Below are positions 42,903-52,099 of a stretch of 64,000 bases of DNA, in pieces. Each line of letters opens with the position of its first letter. The first letter of the stretch is position 1. Below the pieces are notes generated by a model. That model had not been told where the DNA came from and searched no databases. It worked only from the letters and a program-made list of their open reading frames with translations. A program made the translations under genes and the position numbers. This stretch comes from Mangrovimonas futianensis (lineage in GTDB: Bacteria; Bacteroidota; Bacteroidia; Flavobacteriales; Flavobacteriaceae). The stretch lies in the NCBI RefSeq assembly GCF_021245805.1, contig NZ_JAJJNF010000003.1, positions 124,001 to 188,000 on the forward strand. The letters are read 5' to 3'.

Positions 42903-44084
42903 ATGAAACAAATTTTAGTAATAAACTCCGGAAGTTCTTCAATCAAATTTCAATTATTGCAAATGCCTAACGAAGAGGTTTTGGCTTCTGGAATGGTAGA
43001 TAGAATAGGACTGGAGCAATCAAATATCAAATATCAATCGGAATCGTTTTCTATCGAAAAGGAAGAAAATGTTTCAGATCATACCCAAGCCTTAAATATT
43101 CTTTCCCAACTATTATTGGATAAGGAAAATGGAGTCGTTGAAAATAAGGATGATATAGATGCTGTTGGACACAGGGTGGTTCATGGTGGAGCAAATTTCA
43201 CCAAAACAACCTTTGTGAATCAAGAGGTAAAGGATAAAATAAAAGATCTATTTTCATTGGCTCCCTTGCATAATGTTCCCAATTTTAAAGGAATTGAGGT
43301 GGCTGAGGAAATTTTCCCATCCGCGAAACAATTGGCTATTTTCGATACCGCTTTTCATACCACTATTCCTGAAAAGGCACACAAATATGCCATTCCCAAC
43401 GAGTTTTACGAGAAAAAAATCAGACTTTATGGGTTCCATGGAACGAGCCATAAATATGTTTCAGAGAAAGCAAATGAAGTGTTGGAACTAAAAAACTCCA
43501 AATTGGTAACCGTGCACTTAGGAAATGGCTGTAGCATATCAGCCGTGAAAGATGGAATCTGTATCGATCATTCATTAGGTTTTGGACCTATGAATGGGTT
43601 GATCATGGGGACACGCTCTGGAGATATTGACCAATCGGTAATATTCTATTTGATTGATAAGTATGGGTATTCCTCTAAAGAAATTAATGAATTACTCAAC
43701 AAAAAGAGTGGCATGTTGGGTCTGACAGGGTTTAGTGATTTGAGAGATATAGAATCGGAGGCTGAAAAAGGAAATAAAAATTGTCAATTGGCATTAGAAA
43801 TGAATGCGTATCGAATTAAAAAGTACATAGGTAGTTATGCAGCTGCTATGAACGGTCTCGATGCCATTGTGTTTACAGCGGGAATAGGTGAAAACAGTTC
43901 TGTGTTGAGGTCTTTGGTTTGTAGGGATATGGATTATCTGGGAATTCAATTGGATTTGGATAAGAATGAAAAAAGATCTAGAGAGGTTAGGACAATTCAT
44001 GGTCAAGATTCTCGAGTTTCTATTCTGGTTGTCCCAACAAATGAAGAATTGGAAATTGCTAGACAAGTTTACAGTTTAATATAA
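42903..44084 (+). CDS. ackA: Acetate kinase
   Basis: Transfers the phosphate of acetyl phosphate to ADP, giving acetate and ATP. The 393-residue protein has the ASKHA signatures VINSGSSSIKFQLL (residues 5-18), AVGHRVVHGGANF, DTAFHTTIPEKAH with catalytic Asp and His, VHLGNGCSISAV, GLIMGTRSGDIDQSV and FTAGIGENSSVLR. It is directly downstream of pta. A weak hairpin with T-run follows. Confidence 0.97.
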   Translation: MKQILVINSGSSSIKFQLLQMPNEEVLASGMVDRIGLEQSNIKYQSESFSIEKEENVSDHTQALNILSQLLLDKENGVVENKDDIDAVGHRVVHGGANFTKTTFVNQEVKDKIKDLFSLAPLHNVPNFKGIEVAEEIFPSAKQLAIFDTAFHTTIPEKAHKYAIPNEFYEKKIRLYGFHGTSHKYVSEKANEVLELKNSKLVTVHLGNGCSISAVKDGICIDHSLGFGPMNGLIMGTRSGDIDQSVIFYLIDKYGYSSKEINELLNKKSGMLGLTGFSDLRDIESEAEKGNKNCQLALEMNAYRIKKYIGSYAAAMNGLDAIVFTAGIGENSSVLRSLVCRDMDYLGIQLDLDKNEKRSREVRTIHGQDSRVSILVVPTNEELEIARQVYSLI

Positions 44085-44088
44085 CTGC

Positions 44089-44108
44089 AATCCTAAAAGA
44101 GGATTTTT
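44089..44108 (+). terminator. Weak intrinsic terminator of pta-ackA
   Basis: A stem of AATCCT/AGGATT with loop AAAAG is followed by three to four T. Confidence 0.5.
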
Positions 44109-44114
44109 AATTTA

Positions 44115-44145
44115 TTGCATTTGAGATTAATATCTGCTAAATTTA
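44115..44145 (+). promoter_or_regulatory. Possible promoter of the DUF2851 gene
   Basis: TTG at 44115-44117, 20 bases, then TAAATTTA at 44138-44145, one mismatch from the -7 consensus. It ends four bases before ATG 44150. Confidence 0.35.
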
Positions 44146-44149
44146 ATCC

Positions 44150-45421
44150 ATGCAAGAGGATTTTCTACATTTTATCTGGAAACATAAAAAATTTCATCAG
44201 GAGCAATTGGAAACAACCCAATATGAGCCTGTTGAAATTTGGAATGTAGGAACCCATAACCATAATTCTGGTCCAGATTTTTTTAATGCTCAAATTAAAA
44301 TAGGGGACCAGCTTTGGGCTGGAAATGTGGAAATTCATATGAATTCCAGTGACTGGTTTCAGCATAATCATGAAAATGACCCCGCCTATAATAATGTGAT
44401 TCTGCATGTGGTTTATCAACATGACACTGAGGTCTTCCGTAGTGATAATTCAACGTTACCAACCGTGGAGTTGAAACCTTACTTAGATGAAAGAACTGTA
44501 GCAGGATATCGTGAGCTTTTTTCAAAGCAGGATAAATGGATTAATTGTGAAACCCATTTTTCCGAGGTTCATGGATTTACAATTAATAATTGGTTGGAGC
44601 GCTTGTTTGTTGAAAGGTTGGAAAGAAAATCCCAGGCCGTTTTTAAACTTCTAGAAAAGACCAAGAATAACTGGGAGGCTGTTTTGTTTGTTTTACTAGC
44701 AAAGAACTTTGGCCTTAAGGTTAATGGAGAGGCATTTCAAAGTTTAGCAGAATCATTAGATTTTAATGTTGTAAGAAAGGTACGATCCAATCAAATGGCC
44801 ATTGAAGCTTTACTGTTTGGGCAAGCTGGTTTGTTGGATGGCGAACAGGAGGATGGTTATTTTAAAAGCCTCAATAAGGAATATCAATTTTTGAATCAAA
44901 AGTTTCAGTTGTCTAATCAAGGAGTTTTGCCCATTCAGTTTTTTCGATTGAGACCTCAAAATTTTCCAACTTTACGATTGTCACAGCTAGCCACGTTATA
45001 TCATGAAGAGGAACATTTGTTTTCTCAATTGATGGACCTTAACAAAAAGGAGGCATTTTATAAATTGTTGCGTAAATCGACCTCTCCTTATTGGGACTCT
45101 CATTATAGTTTTGGAAAGGAATCCAAAACGTCCAAAAAGGTAATGAGCAAATCGTTTGTTGACTTGCTTATGATTAATACCATAATCCCTTTAAAATTTG
45201 CATATTATCAATCTTTAGGAAAAGATCCTTCCGAGGATTTGTTTCAATTGGCCCATGAAATTAAACCTGAAAAAAATCATATAGTCCAAGCTTTTGATCA
45301 ACTAAAAAAAGTGGGTTTTTCTTCTTTGCAAACCCAAGGGTTACTGCAGCTGAAAACAGAATATTGTGATAAAAATAAATGCCTTCAATGTGCCATAGGA
45401 AATGCATTGATAGTTAAATGA
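44150..45421 (+). CDS. DUF2851 family protein, unknown function
   Basis: The 423-residue protein matches DUF2851. Its most conserved part is at the front: THNHNSGPDFFNAQIKIG (35-52), then LWAGNVEIHMNSSDW (55-69), HENDPAYNNVILHVVY (74-89). P42-D43 and E61-I-H63 lie in predicted strands and resemble the PD-(D/E)XK nuclease pattern. Cys133 and a C-terminal Cys406-x4-Cys411-x2-Cys414 set could bind a metal. Both points are inference, since the family has no established function that I know of. It begins a likely run with a PspC protein and a K+ channel. Confidence 0.85.
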   Translation: MQEDFLHFIWKHKKFHQEQLETTQYEPVEIWNVGTHNHNSGPDFFNAQIKIGDQLWAGNVEIHMNSSDWFQHNHENDPAYNNVILHVVYQHDTEVFRSDNSTLPTVELKPYLDERTVAGYRELFSKQDKWINCETHFSEVHGFTINNWLERLFVERLERKSQAVFKLLEKTKNNWEAVLFVLLAKNFGLKVNGEAFQSLAESLDFNVVRKVRSNQMAIEALLFGQAGLLDGEQEDGYFKSLNKEYQFLNQKFQLSNQGVLPIQFFRLRPQNFPTLRLSQLATLYHEEEHLFSQLMDLNKKEAFYKLLRKSTSPYWDSHYSFGKESKTSKKVMSKSFVDLLMINTIIPLKFAYYQSLGKDPSEDLFQLAHEIKPEKNHIVQAFDQLKKVGFSSLQTQGLLQLKTEYCDKNKCLQCAIGNALIVK

Positions 45422-45495
45422 TTTATTAAGGTTTGGTTCAGGATATCTTGAGCAAACCAACATTTCATAGTACAAATAAATGTTTATCTTGCGGT

Positions 45496-45723
45496 ATGAA
45501 TATATTTTACAATAGCTTACTTTATTTCCAGAAACGGGGGTATCATGTATGTCAGCGAATTGCAGATAGATTGGGGATTAGGGCTAAGGTGGTTAGGACT
45601 TCCTTTATGTACTTGACATTTGTAACCTTAGGGTTTGGTTTTGCTTTGTATTTGTTCATCGCATTTTGGATGCGTATTAAAGATTTGGTTTATACAAAGC
45701 GTTCATCTGTTTTCGATCTATGA
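45496..45723 (+). CDS. PspC-domain membrane protein
   Basis: I choose ATG 45496 because it gives the usual short PspC protein (75 residues, MNIFYNSLLYFQKRGYHVCQ...). A TTG at 45433 would add 21 residues with two Cys. Core motifs are RIADRLGIRAKVVRTSFMYL and LGFGFALYLFIAFWMRIKDL with a hydrophobic hairpin; PspC proteins sense envelope stress. The C-terminal KRSSVFDL matches the Bacteroidota subfamily. The stop overlaps the channel gene start as ATGA, so they are coupled. Confidence 0.85.
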   Translation: MNIFYNSLLYFQKRGYHVCQRIADRLGIRAKVVRTSFMYLTFVTLGFGFALYLFIAFWMRIKDLVYTKRSSVFDL

Positions 45724-46748
45724 TTTCCAGAGTAGCTTTTTTTAGAATTTTTAGGTCTAAAATCTACACAGCGATGTTCCTGCTAGCATTATTGGTCGGG
45801 ACTGGAGTGGTAGGGTTTAAAATTCTGTCTGGTTATTCTTGGATAAACGCCCTTTACATGACGGTCATTACTATGACCACAGTAGGTTTCAGTGAAGTCC
45901 AGCCTTTGGATGATGCCTCGAAAATTTTCACCATCATTTTAATTTTAACAAGTGTCATTATTGTGGGTTATGCCATAAGCGTGATTACGGAATACATTTT
46001 AAGTAGAAATAACTATGAAGATTTAAAGATCAAAAAGATGCAAAAGGAAATGGAAGCGCTTAATAACCATATTATCATTTGTGGATATGGTCGTAATGGG
46101 AGTCAGGCAGCACGAAAATTAAAGGCTTATAAAAAGCAGTTTGTGGTGGTTGAGAGAAATAAGGAACTTTTACAGAAATTGGATGAAGAGAACATTTTGT
46201 ATGTCAATGGAAATGCCAATGAAGATGATGTATTAAAGGAAGCTGGAATTGAAAGAGCGAGCACATTGATTTCCGCTTTGCCAAATGATGCAGATAATGT
46301 ATTTGTGGTTCTTTCTGCTAGACAAATAAATAGTAAGTTGACAATTATTAGTAGAGCGTCCCAAGAAACTTCCTATGAAAAGTTGAAATTTGCGGGTGCT
46401 AATAACGTAATTTTACCAGACCGAATTGGTGGCGACCATATGGCTTCTTTAGTAGTTATTCCAGATTTAATAGAATTTATAGATAACCTTTCTATTGTAG
46501 GAAAGTCCAATATCAATATCGAGGAAGTAGAGGTTGAAAAACTTTATGATACCAGTACTGTAAAAACCATTCGAGATTTAGACCTAAGGAAAAAGACAGG
46601 ATGTAATGTGATAGGTTTTAAAAGTCCAGAAGGAGAATATATAGTTAATCCAGATGCTGATATTAATCTAGTTCCCAACTCAAAAATTATCGTTTTGGGA
46701 AGGCCAGAGCAGATCCAAAAACTCAATTCTGAATTCAACTTGAGCTAA
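45720..46748 (+). CDS. Two-helix potassium channel with RCK (TrkA-N) domain
   Basis: The 342-residue protein has helix 1 at about 14-35, a pore loop with filter TTVGFSEV (residues 53-60), helix 2 at about 69-90, and then an RCK/TrkA-N Rossmann domain (HIIICGYGRNGSQAARKL, near 112-130, typical GxGxxG). The last part (ISRASQETSYEKLKFAGANNVILPDRIGG, then the 270-342 region) is TrkA-C-like. The filter differs from the standard TVGYG: Phe and Ser replace Tyr and Gly, a known variant, so K+ selectivity is not certain. It is coupled to PspC. Confidence 0.9.
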   Translation: MISRVAFFRIFRSKIYTAMFLLALLVGTGVVGFKILSGYSWINALYMTVITMTTVGFSEVQPLDDASKIFTIILILTSVIIVGYAISVITEYILSRNNYEDLKIKKMQKEMEALNNHIIICGYGRNGSQAARKLKAYKKQFVVVERNKELLQKLDEENILYVNGNANEDDVLKEAGIERASTLISALPNDADNVFVVLSARQINSKLTIISRASQETSYEKLKFAGANNVILPDRIGGDHMASLVVIPDLIEFIDNLSIVGKSNINIEEVEVEKLYDTSTVKTIRDLDLRKKTGCNVIGFKSPEGEYIVNPDADINLVPNSKIIVLGRPEQIQKLNSEFNLS

Positions 46749-46847
46749 GGGTTTTTAACAACCAATGTTTTAATAACTGCATTTTTTTTTGCATCTTGTC
46801 GCCCTTTACAAAAAAGAAATATAAATCTAACTAAAACTTAAAATAGC

Positions 46848-48470
46848 ATGAGAAGATATCTTCTTACAATTTTTACTTTGATTTTACCCCTTATCACCTT
46901 TGCCCAAGAATCGGCCTCTGAAAAATTTGATAGAATTTTCAAGGAGTATACTGGCTGGTTTGTTGAAGGTATTTTTTATGAAATTCCCTTTTCTGAAAAT
47001 TACCAAATTCCATGGGTTTTAATTGTTTTGATAGGTGGTGCCATCTTCTTTACTATTTATTTTAAGTTCATCAACATTACTGGGTTTAGAACGGCTTTAC
47101 GTGTGGTGCAAGGGAAATATGAGGATATTGAAAAGCATGGTGCCGATACACTATATGGTGATCAAACACCAAATGAAGATCATAATATCATTGAGACCTT
47201 ACGAGATGATAGTGCCCATGGTGAGGTTTCTCACTTTCAAGCATTAACAGCAGCTCTTTCCGCAACCGTTGGATTGGGTAATATTGCTGGTGTTGCCGTA
47301 GCGTTATCCATTGGTGGTCCTGGGGCTACTTTTTGGATGATTGTTGCCGGACTTTTAGGTATGGCTTCTAAGTTTGCTGAATGTACCCTTGGTGTCAAGT
47401 ATAGAGATGTAGGTGAAGACGGAACAGTCTATGGAGGACCAATGTACTACCTAACAAAAGGATTCAGAGAGAAAGGAATGGGGGGAATAGGAAAAGTGTT
47501 GGCTGTTATTTTTGCCATTTTTGTGATTGGAGGCTCTTTTGGAGGAGGTAATATGTTCCAAGCCAATCAAGCGGCAGCGCAGTTTACCAAGTTATTTGAA
47601 TTTCAAAGTGATAATGCTGGAATGTATTTCGGTATGGTTATGGCGGTTATCGTAGCCGTGGTAATAATAGGTGGTATTAAAAGGATTGCTTCGGTTACTG
47701 AGAAAATAGTTCCTTTTATGGCTGGAATTTACGTTTTGGCTTCACTAATTATTTTAGGAGCTAACTACAAGCATATTGGTGATGCTTTCGGATTGATTTT
47801 TGAAGGTGCTTTTTCAGGATTAGGAATTGCGGGAGGTTTAGTAGGAGTTATGATTCAAGGTATTAGAAGAGGGGCATTCTCTAATGAAGCAGGCGTTGGT
47901 TCTGCTGCAATTGCTCACTCTGCTGTTCGTACCAAATACCCAGCATCTGAAGGAATAGTAGCGTTATTAGAGCCTTTTGTTGATACTGTAGTGATTTGTA
48001 CTATGACAGCATTGGTAATCATTATCACCAATTATGAAGGCGGATTTATGGAATATGGTGTTCCTATTAAGGAAGGGGTAGAGCTAACAGCAACTGCGTT
48101 TGATTCTGTTATCCCGCATTTCTCTATTATTTTGACCATTGCAGTTATTTTATTTGCTTTTTCAACTATGATTTCATGGTCTTATTATGGAATGCAAGGA
48201 TGGGTATATTTATTCGGAAAAGGAAAAGTAAGTGATCTAGTTTATAAAATACTTTTCTTAATTTTTGTGGTATTAGGTTCCTCAATTAGTTTAGGGGCAG
48301 TTATTGATTTTTCAGATGCTATGATTTTTGCCATGGTAGTACCTAATATTATTGGGGTTGTCATTTTATCTCCAATCATTAGCAAAGAATTAAGGAAGTA
48401 TATGAAGGCTATTAATGTGAAACATGAGGCCTTGGATGAAGGGGCTGAAGATTTGACTAAGCACATGTAA
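46848..48470 (+). CDS. Sodium:alanine symporter (AGCS family)
   Basis: The 540-residue protein takes up alanine or glycine with Na+. It has an N-terminal signal-like helix (MRRYLLTIFTLILPLITFAQ), as is common in Bacteroidota members, and about ten further helices. The family segments LTAALSATVGLGNIAGVAVALSIGGPGA, DGTVYGGPMYYLTKGF and GIRRGAFSNEAGVGSAAIAHS are present. Substrate and stoichiometry follow from the family only. It is probably monocistronic; a ComEA-like gene begins 19 bases later and could be cotranscribed. Confidence 0.95.
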   Translation: MRRYLLTIFTLILPLITFAQESASEKFDRIFKEYTGWFVEGIFYEIPFSENYQIPWVLIVLIGGAIFFTIYFKFINITGFRTALRVVQGKYEDIEKHGADTLYGDQTPNEDHNIIETLRDDSAHGEVSHFQALTAALSATVGLGNIAGVAVALSIGGPGATFWMIVAGLLGMASKFAECTLGVKYRDVGEDGTVYGGPMYYLTKGFREKGMGGIGKVLAVIFAIFVIGGSFGGGNMFQANQAAAQFTKLFEFQSDNAGMYFGMVMAVIVAVVIIGGIKRIASVTEKIVPFMAGIYVLASLIILGANYKHIGDAFGLIFEGAFSGLGIAGGLVGVMIQGIRRGAFSNEAGVGSAAIAHSAVRTKYPASEGIVALLEPFVDTVVICTMTALVIIITNYEGGFMEYGVPIKEGVELTATAFDSVIPHFSIILTIAVILFAFSTMISWSYYGMQGWVYLFGKGKVSDLVYKILFLIFVVLGSSISLGAVIDFSDAMIFAMVVPNIIGVVILSPIISKELRKYMKAINVKHEALDEGAEDLTKHM

Positions 48471-48488
48471 TATTTTTAAAAATAAGAT

Positions 48489-49355
48489 ATGATGAAATCC
48501 CATTTCCTGTTTACAAGAAGACAACGAAATGGGATTTTTTTATTGATCCTTGTGGTGTTGGCTGTTCAGGCAATTTATTATGTGTCAGATTTTACAAAGC
48601 CTATTGACTATGGAAATCAAGAGGAGATTGATGCTTTTTTGAAAGAAAGGGATTCTTTGGTTAAGGTTTATGAGGAAAACAGCAAGCCTAAAATTTATCC
48701 TTTCAATCCCAATTATATCACGGATTACAAAGGTTATGTGTTAGGAATGAACAATGAAGAAATAGATCGGTTGTTAAAGTATCGAGAGCAAAATAAATGG
48801 TTGAATTCTGTTAGCGAATTTCAAAAAGTAACCTTAGTTTCAGATTCCCTGTTAAAAGAAATATCACCCTATTTCAAGTTTCCTGAATGGACTAAAAGCT
48901 CTAACAATAAACAAAAGACCAATTCGTTTTCGAACAATAGTAATTACCCTTCAGAAAAAAAGGATTTGAATCTAGCCACTGTTGGTGATTTACAAAAGGT
49001 GCGCGGTATTGGGCCAACGCTTTCAGAAAGGATTATAAAATTCCGTACAAAGATAAATGGCTTTGCCGATCAGGTTGAACTGTTTGAGGTTTATGGTCTA
49101 TCTGCAGAAGTTATTGAGGAAATAGGGAAGCACTTTACCATAAAAACCCCAAGGCATATTGACAAAATAGCCTTAAATTCGGCCTCAGTAAATGAGTTGG
49201 TGCAAATCAAGTATATTGATTATGAAATTGCTCATGAAATAATAGAAGAAAGAACCTTGCGAGATGGGTTTAAAAATTTTAATGAATTGTTAAAAATTAA
49301 AGATTTTCCGATTGTGAAATTGGAAATAATTAAATTGTATTTGACTTTAGATTAG
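48489..49355 (+). CDS. Membrane-anchored helix-hairpin-helix protein (ComEA-like)
   Basis: The 288-residue protein has an N-terminal membrane anchor (about 13-32) and three HhH units: FNPNYITDYKGYVLGMNNEEIDRLL near 72-96, LNLATVGDLQKVRGIGPTLSERI near 159-181 (the classical GIGPxxA-like hairpin), and LNSASVNELVQIKYIDYEIAHEI near 233-255. ComEA-like proteins bind DNA nonspecifically outside the inner membrane during uptake or repair. That role here is inferred from the fold. Neighbouring genes give no competence context. Confidence 0.85.
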   Translation: MMKSHFLFTRRQRNGIFLLILVVLAVQAIYYVSDFTKPIDYGNQEEIDAFLKERDSLVKVYEENSKPKIYPFNPNYITDYKGYVLGMNNEEIDRLLKYREQNKWLNSVSEFQKVTLVSDSLLKEISPYFKFPEWTKSSNNKQKTNSFSNNSNYPSEKKDLNLATVGDLQKVRGIGPTLSERIIKFRTKINGFADQVELFEVYGLSAEVIEEIGKHFTIKTPRHIDKIALNSASVNELVQIKYIDYEIAHEIIEERTLRDGFKNFNELLKIKDFPIVKLEIIKLYLTLD

Positions 49356-49385
49356 AAAAACACAAAAAATAAGACTTAGAAATTA

Positions 49386-50567
49386 ATGAACAATTTATAT
49401 TTTGGAGAGGAACATCATTTATTTAGAGAAAGCCTGAAGGATTTTCTTAAAAAAGAAGTGGTTCCTCATATAGATAAATGGGAAAAGTCAGGAACCGTAG
49501 AGAGGTTTATCTGGAAGAAATTTGGTGATATGGGGTATTTGGGGTTAGCATCCCCAGAGGAATACGGCGGATTGAATTTAGACTTTTTCTATACTGTTAT
49601 TCTACTGGAAGAATTGCAGAAAATAAATTCTGGAGGATTTGCAGCCAATATCTGGGCACATGCCTATTTAGCGATGACACACGTAAATGCTGAAGCGAGT
49701 CCGGAGCTAAAGGCAAAATACTTGTCGGGTAGTATTCATGGAGATTTGATTGGATGTCTTTGTATTTCAGAACCTTTTGGAGGTAGTGATGTGGCTGGAA
49801 TGAGAACGACGGCTGTTCGTGACGGTGATCATTATATCATAAATGGCTCCAAAACCTTTATTACCAACGGTGTTTATAGTGATTATTTGGTAGTTGCAGC
49901 AAAAACGAACCCCGATTTGGGTCACAAAGGTATTAGTATCATCTTAATCGATAGAGATACTCCAGGTATTTCAGCAACCAAATTGGATAAATTAGGTTGG
50001 CGTGCATCAGATACAGCAGAAATTGCATTTGATAATGTGAAGGTGCCCGTATCCCATCTAATGGGTGAGGAAGGCAAGGGCTTTTCTTATATCATGCAGC
50101 ATTTTGCATTGGAACGTCTAATTATGGGGATCAATGCACATGCAAGGGCTGAATTTGCTCTGGAATATGCTCTTGATTATATGAATAACAGAAGGGCTTT
50201 CGGTAAATCCCTTACTGAGTTTCAGGCGTTGAGACATAAGTTTGTTGACCTATATACTGACATGACCTTCTGTAAAGAGTTTAATTATGGTATTGCTTAC
50301 AGAATGAATCAAGGAGAGTATGTGGTTAAAGAAGCGACTATGGCTAAATTAAAATCCACCAAAATGGCTGATGAAGTGGCTTACGAATGTATTCAATTTT
50401 TAGGTGGATATGGCTATATGGAAGAGTACCCTATGGCTCGCTTGTTTAGAGATAGTAGGTTGGGACCTATTGGCGGAGGAACTGCCGAAATTCTAAAAGA
50501 AGTTTTGTCAAAAATGATTATCGATAAGGTAGAATATAAACCTGCTTTAGAACACGCCCCAAAATAA
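49386..50567 (+). CDS. Acyl-CoA dehydrogenase
   Basis: The 393-residue flavoenzyme of the ACAD family has the usual N-terminal helical domain and then LIGCLCISEPFGGSDVAGMRTTAVRDG (FAD/substrate region). KTFITNGVYSDYLVVAAKTN follows, and the C-terminal helical bundle contains ERLIMGINAHARAEFAL, NRRAFGKSLTEFQALRHKFVDL and CIQFLGGYGYMEEYPMARLFRDSR, where the catalytic Glu is expected. The acyl chain specificity cannot be assigned by eye. It is followed by a signal-peptide protein two bases after its stop, so the two may be cotranscribed. Confidence 0.93.
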   Translation: MNNLYFGEEHHLFRESLKDFLKKEVVPHIDKWEKSGTVERFIWKKFGDMGYLGLASPEEYGGLNLDFFYTVILLEELQKINSGGFAANIWAHAYLAMTHVNAEASPELKAKYLSGSIHGDLIGCLCISEPFGGSDVAGMRTTAVRDGDHYIINGSKTFITNGVYSDYLVVAAKTNPDLGHKGISIILIDRDTPGISATKLDKLGWRASDTAEIAFDNVKVPVSHLMGEEGKGFSYIMQHFALERLIMGINAHARAEFALEYALDYMNNRRAFGKSLTEFQALRHKFVDLYTDMTFCKEFNYGIAYRMNQGEYVVKEATMAKLKSTKMADEVAYECIQFLGGYGYMEEYPMARLFRDSRLGPIGGGTAEILKEVLSKMIIDKVEYKPALEHAPK

Positions 50568-50568
50568 T

Positions 50569-51966
50569 ATGAAAAGACTGATTCTCTTTTTGGTGATAGG
50601 AATGATAGGGTTTATTGGTCATTCCCAAATTGAAATTAAAAATAAAGTGGTGGATTTCCAGTCCTTTCTTCCATTGGAAAACTGTAGTGTATATGTGAAG
50701 AATACGACCATAGGAACTGTGACTAATGAGGATGGTAAGTTTGTTTTATTGATACCAGAAAAGCATCAGACTGATACGTTGATTGTCTCCAATATCGGTT
50801 ATAAAAGTTATAAAATTCCGGTAAACGAATTTGATGACTCCATGGAAATTATTTTGGAGGAGGATATTGCTTCCTTGAATGAGGTCTTGCTGGTTGCCGA
50901 TACGAGACCAGAAACAGCAAACGAAATTATTGAAAGAGCGCTAGAGCGCCTTCCGCGTAATTTGCCAGAATCTCCATATCTTCAAAAGGGGTTTATTAGA
51001 CACAAGGAGAGAAATAAGAGGGAATTTAAATGGCTCATTGAAAGTGCCATTACGTTGTATGATTCCAGTTTTCCATCTGCGGCTAATGAGAACATTAAAA
51101 TAAATGTAGATCAAGTAAGAAAGAGCTATGATTTAAGAGATGTTGACAGTCTATTGGTGTATACATCATATCTAAAAAATCATGTTAGGAATTTCAAAAT
51201 GAAATCAAGGAACCTAAAAAGAGACACCATCAGGACATCGTCATTGGTAAAAGCCATTCGCTGGAATGACGGTCGCGTGAATGGATTGGAAAACCTGTTT
51301 AGAGGTAAATTGAATTTGGTTCGAAACTCACATGATCCCAAGGCATTGTTCGGTGAAAATATGTTGGAAAGCCACCAGTTTGAATTAGATACTATTTTGG
51401 TAGACAATGAAAGAAAGATCTATAAGATTAAAATAGAGGAAGGGAATGATTTTGTAGACCTCCATACCAAAGGCATTTTTAATAACGGGTTTCAAGCTCA
51501 AGGTTGGATCTATGTTTACTGGGATAACTATGCTATAAAAAAAATAGAGTATGAATTGGTTGCTGCCTCAGATGCACAAAAAAGTAGAAGTAAAACGCTT
51601 TTTGATACTTATGTTAATCACAAGTTGGAATTATCCTATATGGAGTATGACGAAAGGATGTATCTCAATTACATATATTATGAAACACCAAAATTGGTTA
51701 ATGTAGGCGATAAGTCAAATCAAGACAACGCTAATAATGATGAACGCTATTATTTTACGGTTCAGGAGGTCTTGTTTACAGAGATAGTTGTAGATCCTGA
51801 AGAGGTGCAAGAACAAATTGTTGGTAAATCTTGGGATGCCGATATGTTTTCCCCGAAACCTTATGATAAGTCATTTTGGAAAAGTTACAACACCTTATTA
51901 GAGAGCGAAGAGGAGGAAAAACTTATAGAAGATTTAACTCAAAAGTACTCCTTATATAAAGAGTAG
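50569..51966 (+). CDS. CarboxypepD_reg-like domain protein, exported
   Basis: The 465-residue protein has a signal peptide ending HSQ. Residues about 20-105 form a carboxypeptidase-regulatory-like beta domain (VVDFQSFLPLENCSVYVKN, GTVTNEDGKFVLLIPEK, NIGYKSYKIPV), as in the N-termini of TonB receptors. The rest (AEIIERALERLPRNLPESPYLQKGFIRH, LYDSSFPSA, ENMLESHQFELDT) looks like the Bacteroidota family of outer-membrane-associated proteins of unknown function. No barrel is obvious. The stop follows an acidic tail (ESEEEEKLIEDL). Confidence 0.85.
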   Translation: MKRLILFLVIGMIGFIGHSQIEIKNKVVDFQSFLPLENCSVYVKNTTIGTVTNEDGKFVLLIPEKHQTDTLIVSNIGYKSYKIPVNEFDDSMEIILEEDIASLNEVLLVADTRPETANEIIERALERLPRNLPESPYLQKGFIRHKERNKREFKWLIESAITLYDSSFPSAANENIKINVDQVRKSYDLRDVDSLLVYTSYLKNHVRNFKMKSRNLKRDTIRTSSLVKAIRWNDGRVNGLENLFRGKLNLVRNSHDPKALFGENMLESHQFELDTILVDNERKIYKIKIEEGNDFVDLHTKGIFNNGFQAQGWIYVYWDNYAIKKIEYELVAASDAQKSRSKTLFDTYVNHKLELSYMEYDERMYLNYIYYETPKLVNVGDKSNQDNANNDERYYFTVQEVLFTEIVVDPEEVQEQIVGKSWDADMFSPKPYDKSFWKSYNTLLESEEEEKLIEDLTQKYSLYKE

Positions 51967-52031
51967 AAATATAATAATAGCCTTGAATTGTAACTAGTTA
52001 GCGGTCAACGCTAAAAAAAATATTTTTTTTG

Positions 52032-52061
52032 TTGTGCAACTAGATTTAGTTAGTATATTTG
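52032..52061 (+). promoter_or_regulatory. Consensus promoter of rpsU
   Basis: TTG at 52032-52034, 19 bases, then TATATTTG at 52054-52061. This is one of the best matches to the Bacteroidota consensus in the window. The predicted start is about 52066, leaving a leader of about 34 bases. Confidence 0.85.
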
Positions 52062-52083
52062 CGCACCGAAATGACTAAAAGAG

Positions 52084-52093
52084 AGGAGGTGAT
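52084..52093 (+). promoter_or_regulatory. Exceptionally strong Shine-Dalgarno sequence of rpsU
   Basis: AGGAGGTGAT at 52084-52093 is complementary over ten bases to the canonical 16S rRNA 3-prime tail, with a short spacer before ATG 52100. Other genes here lack such a site. In Flavobacteriia this is reported as a regulatory element of the bS21 gene. Confidence 0.9.
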
Positions 52094-52099
52094 GTTTCT

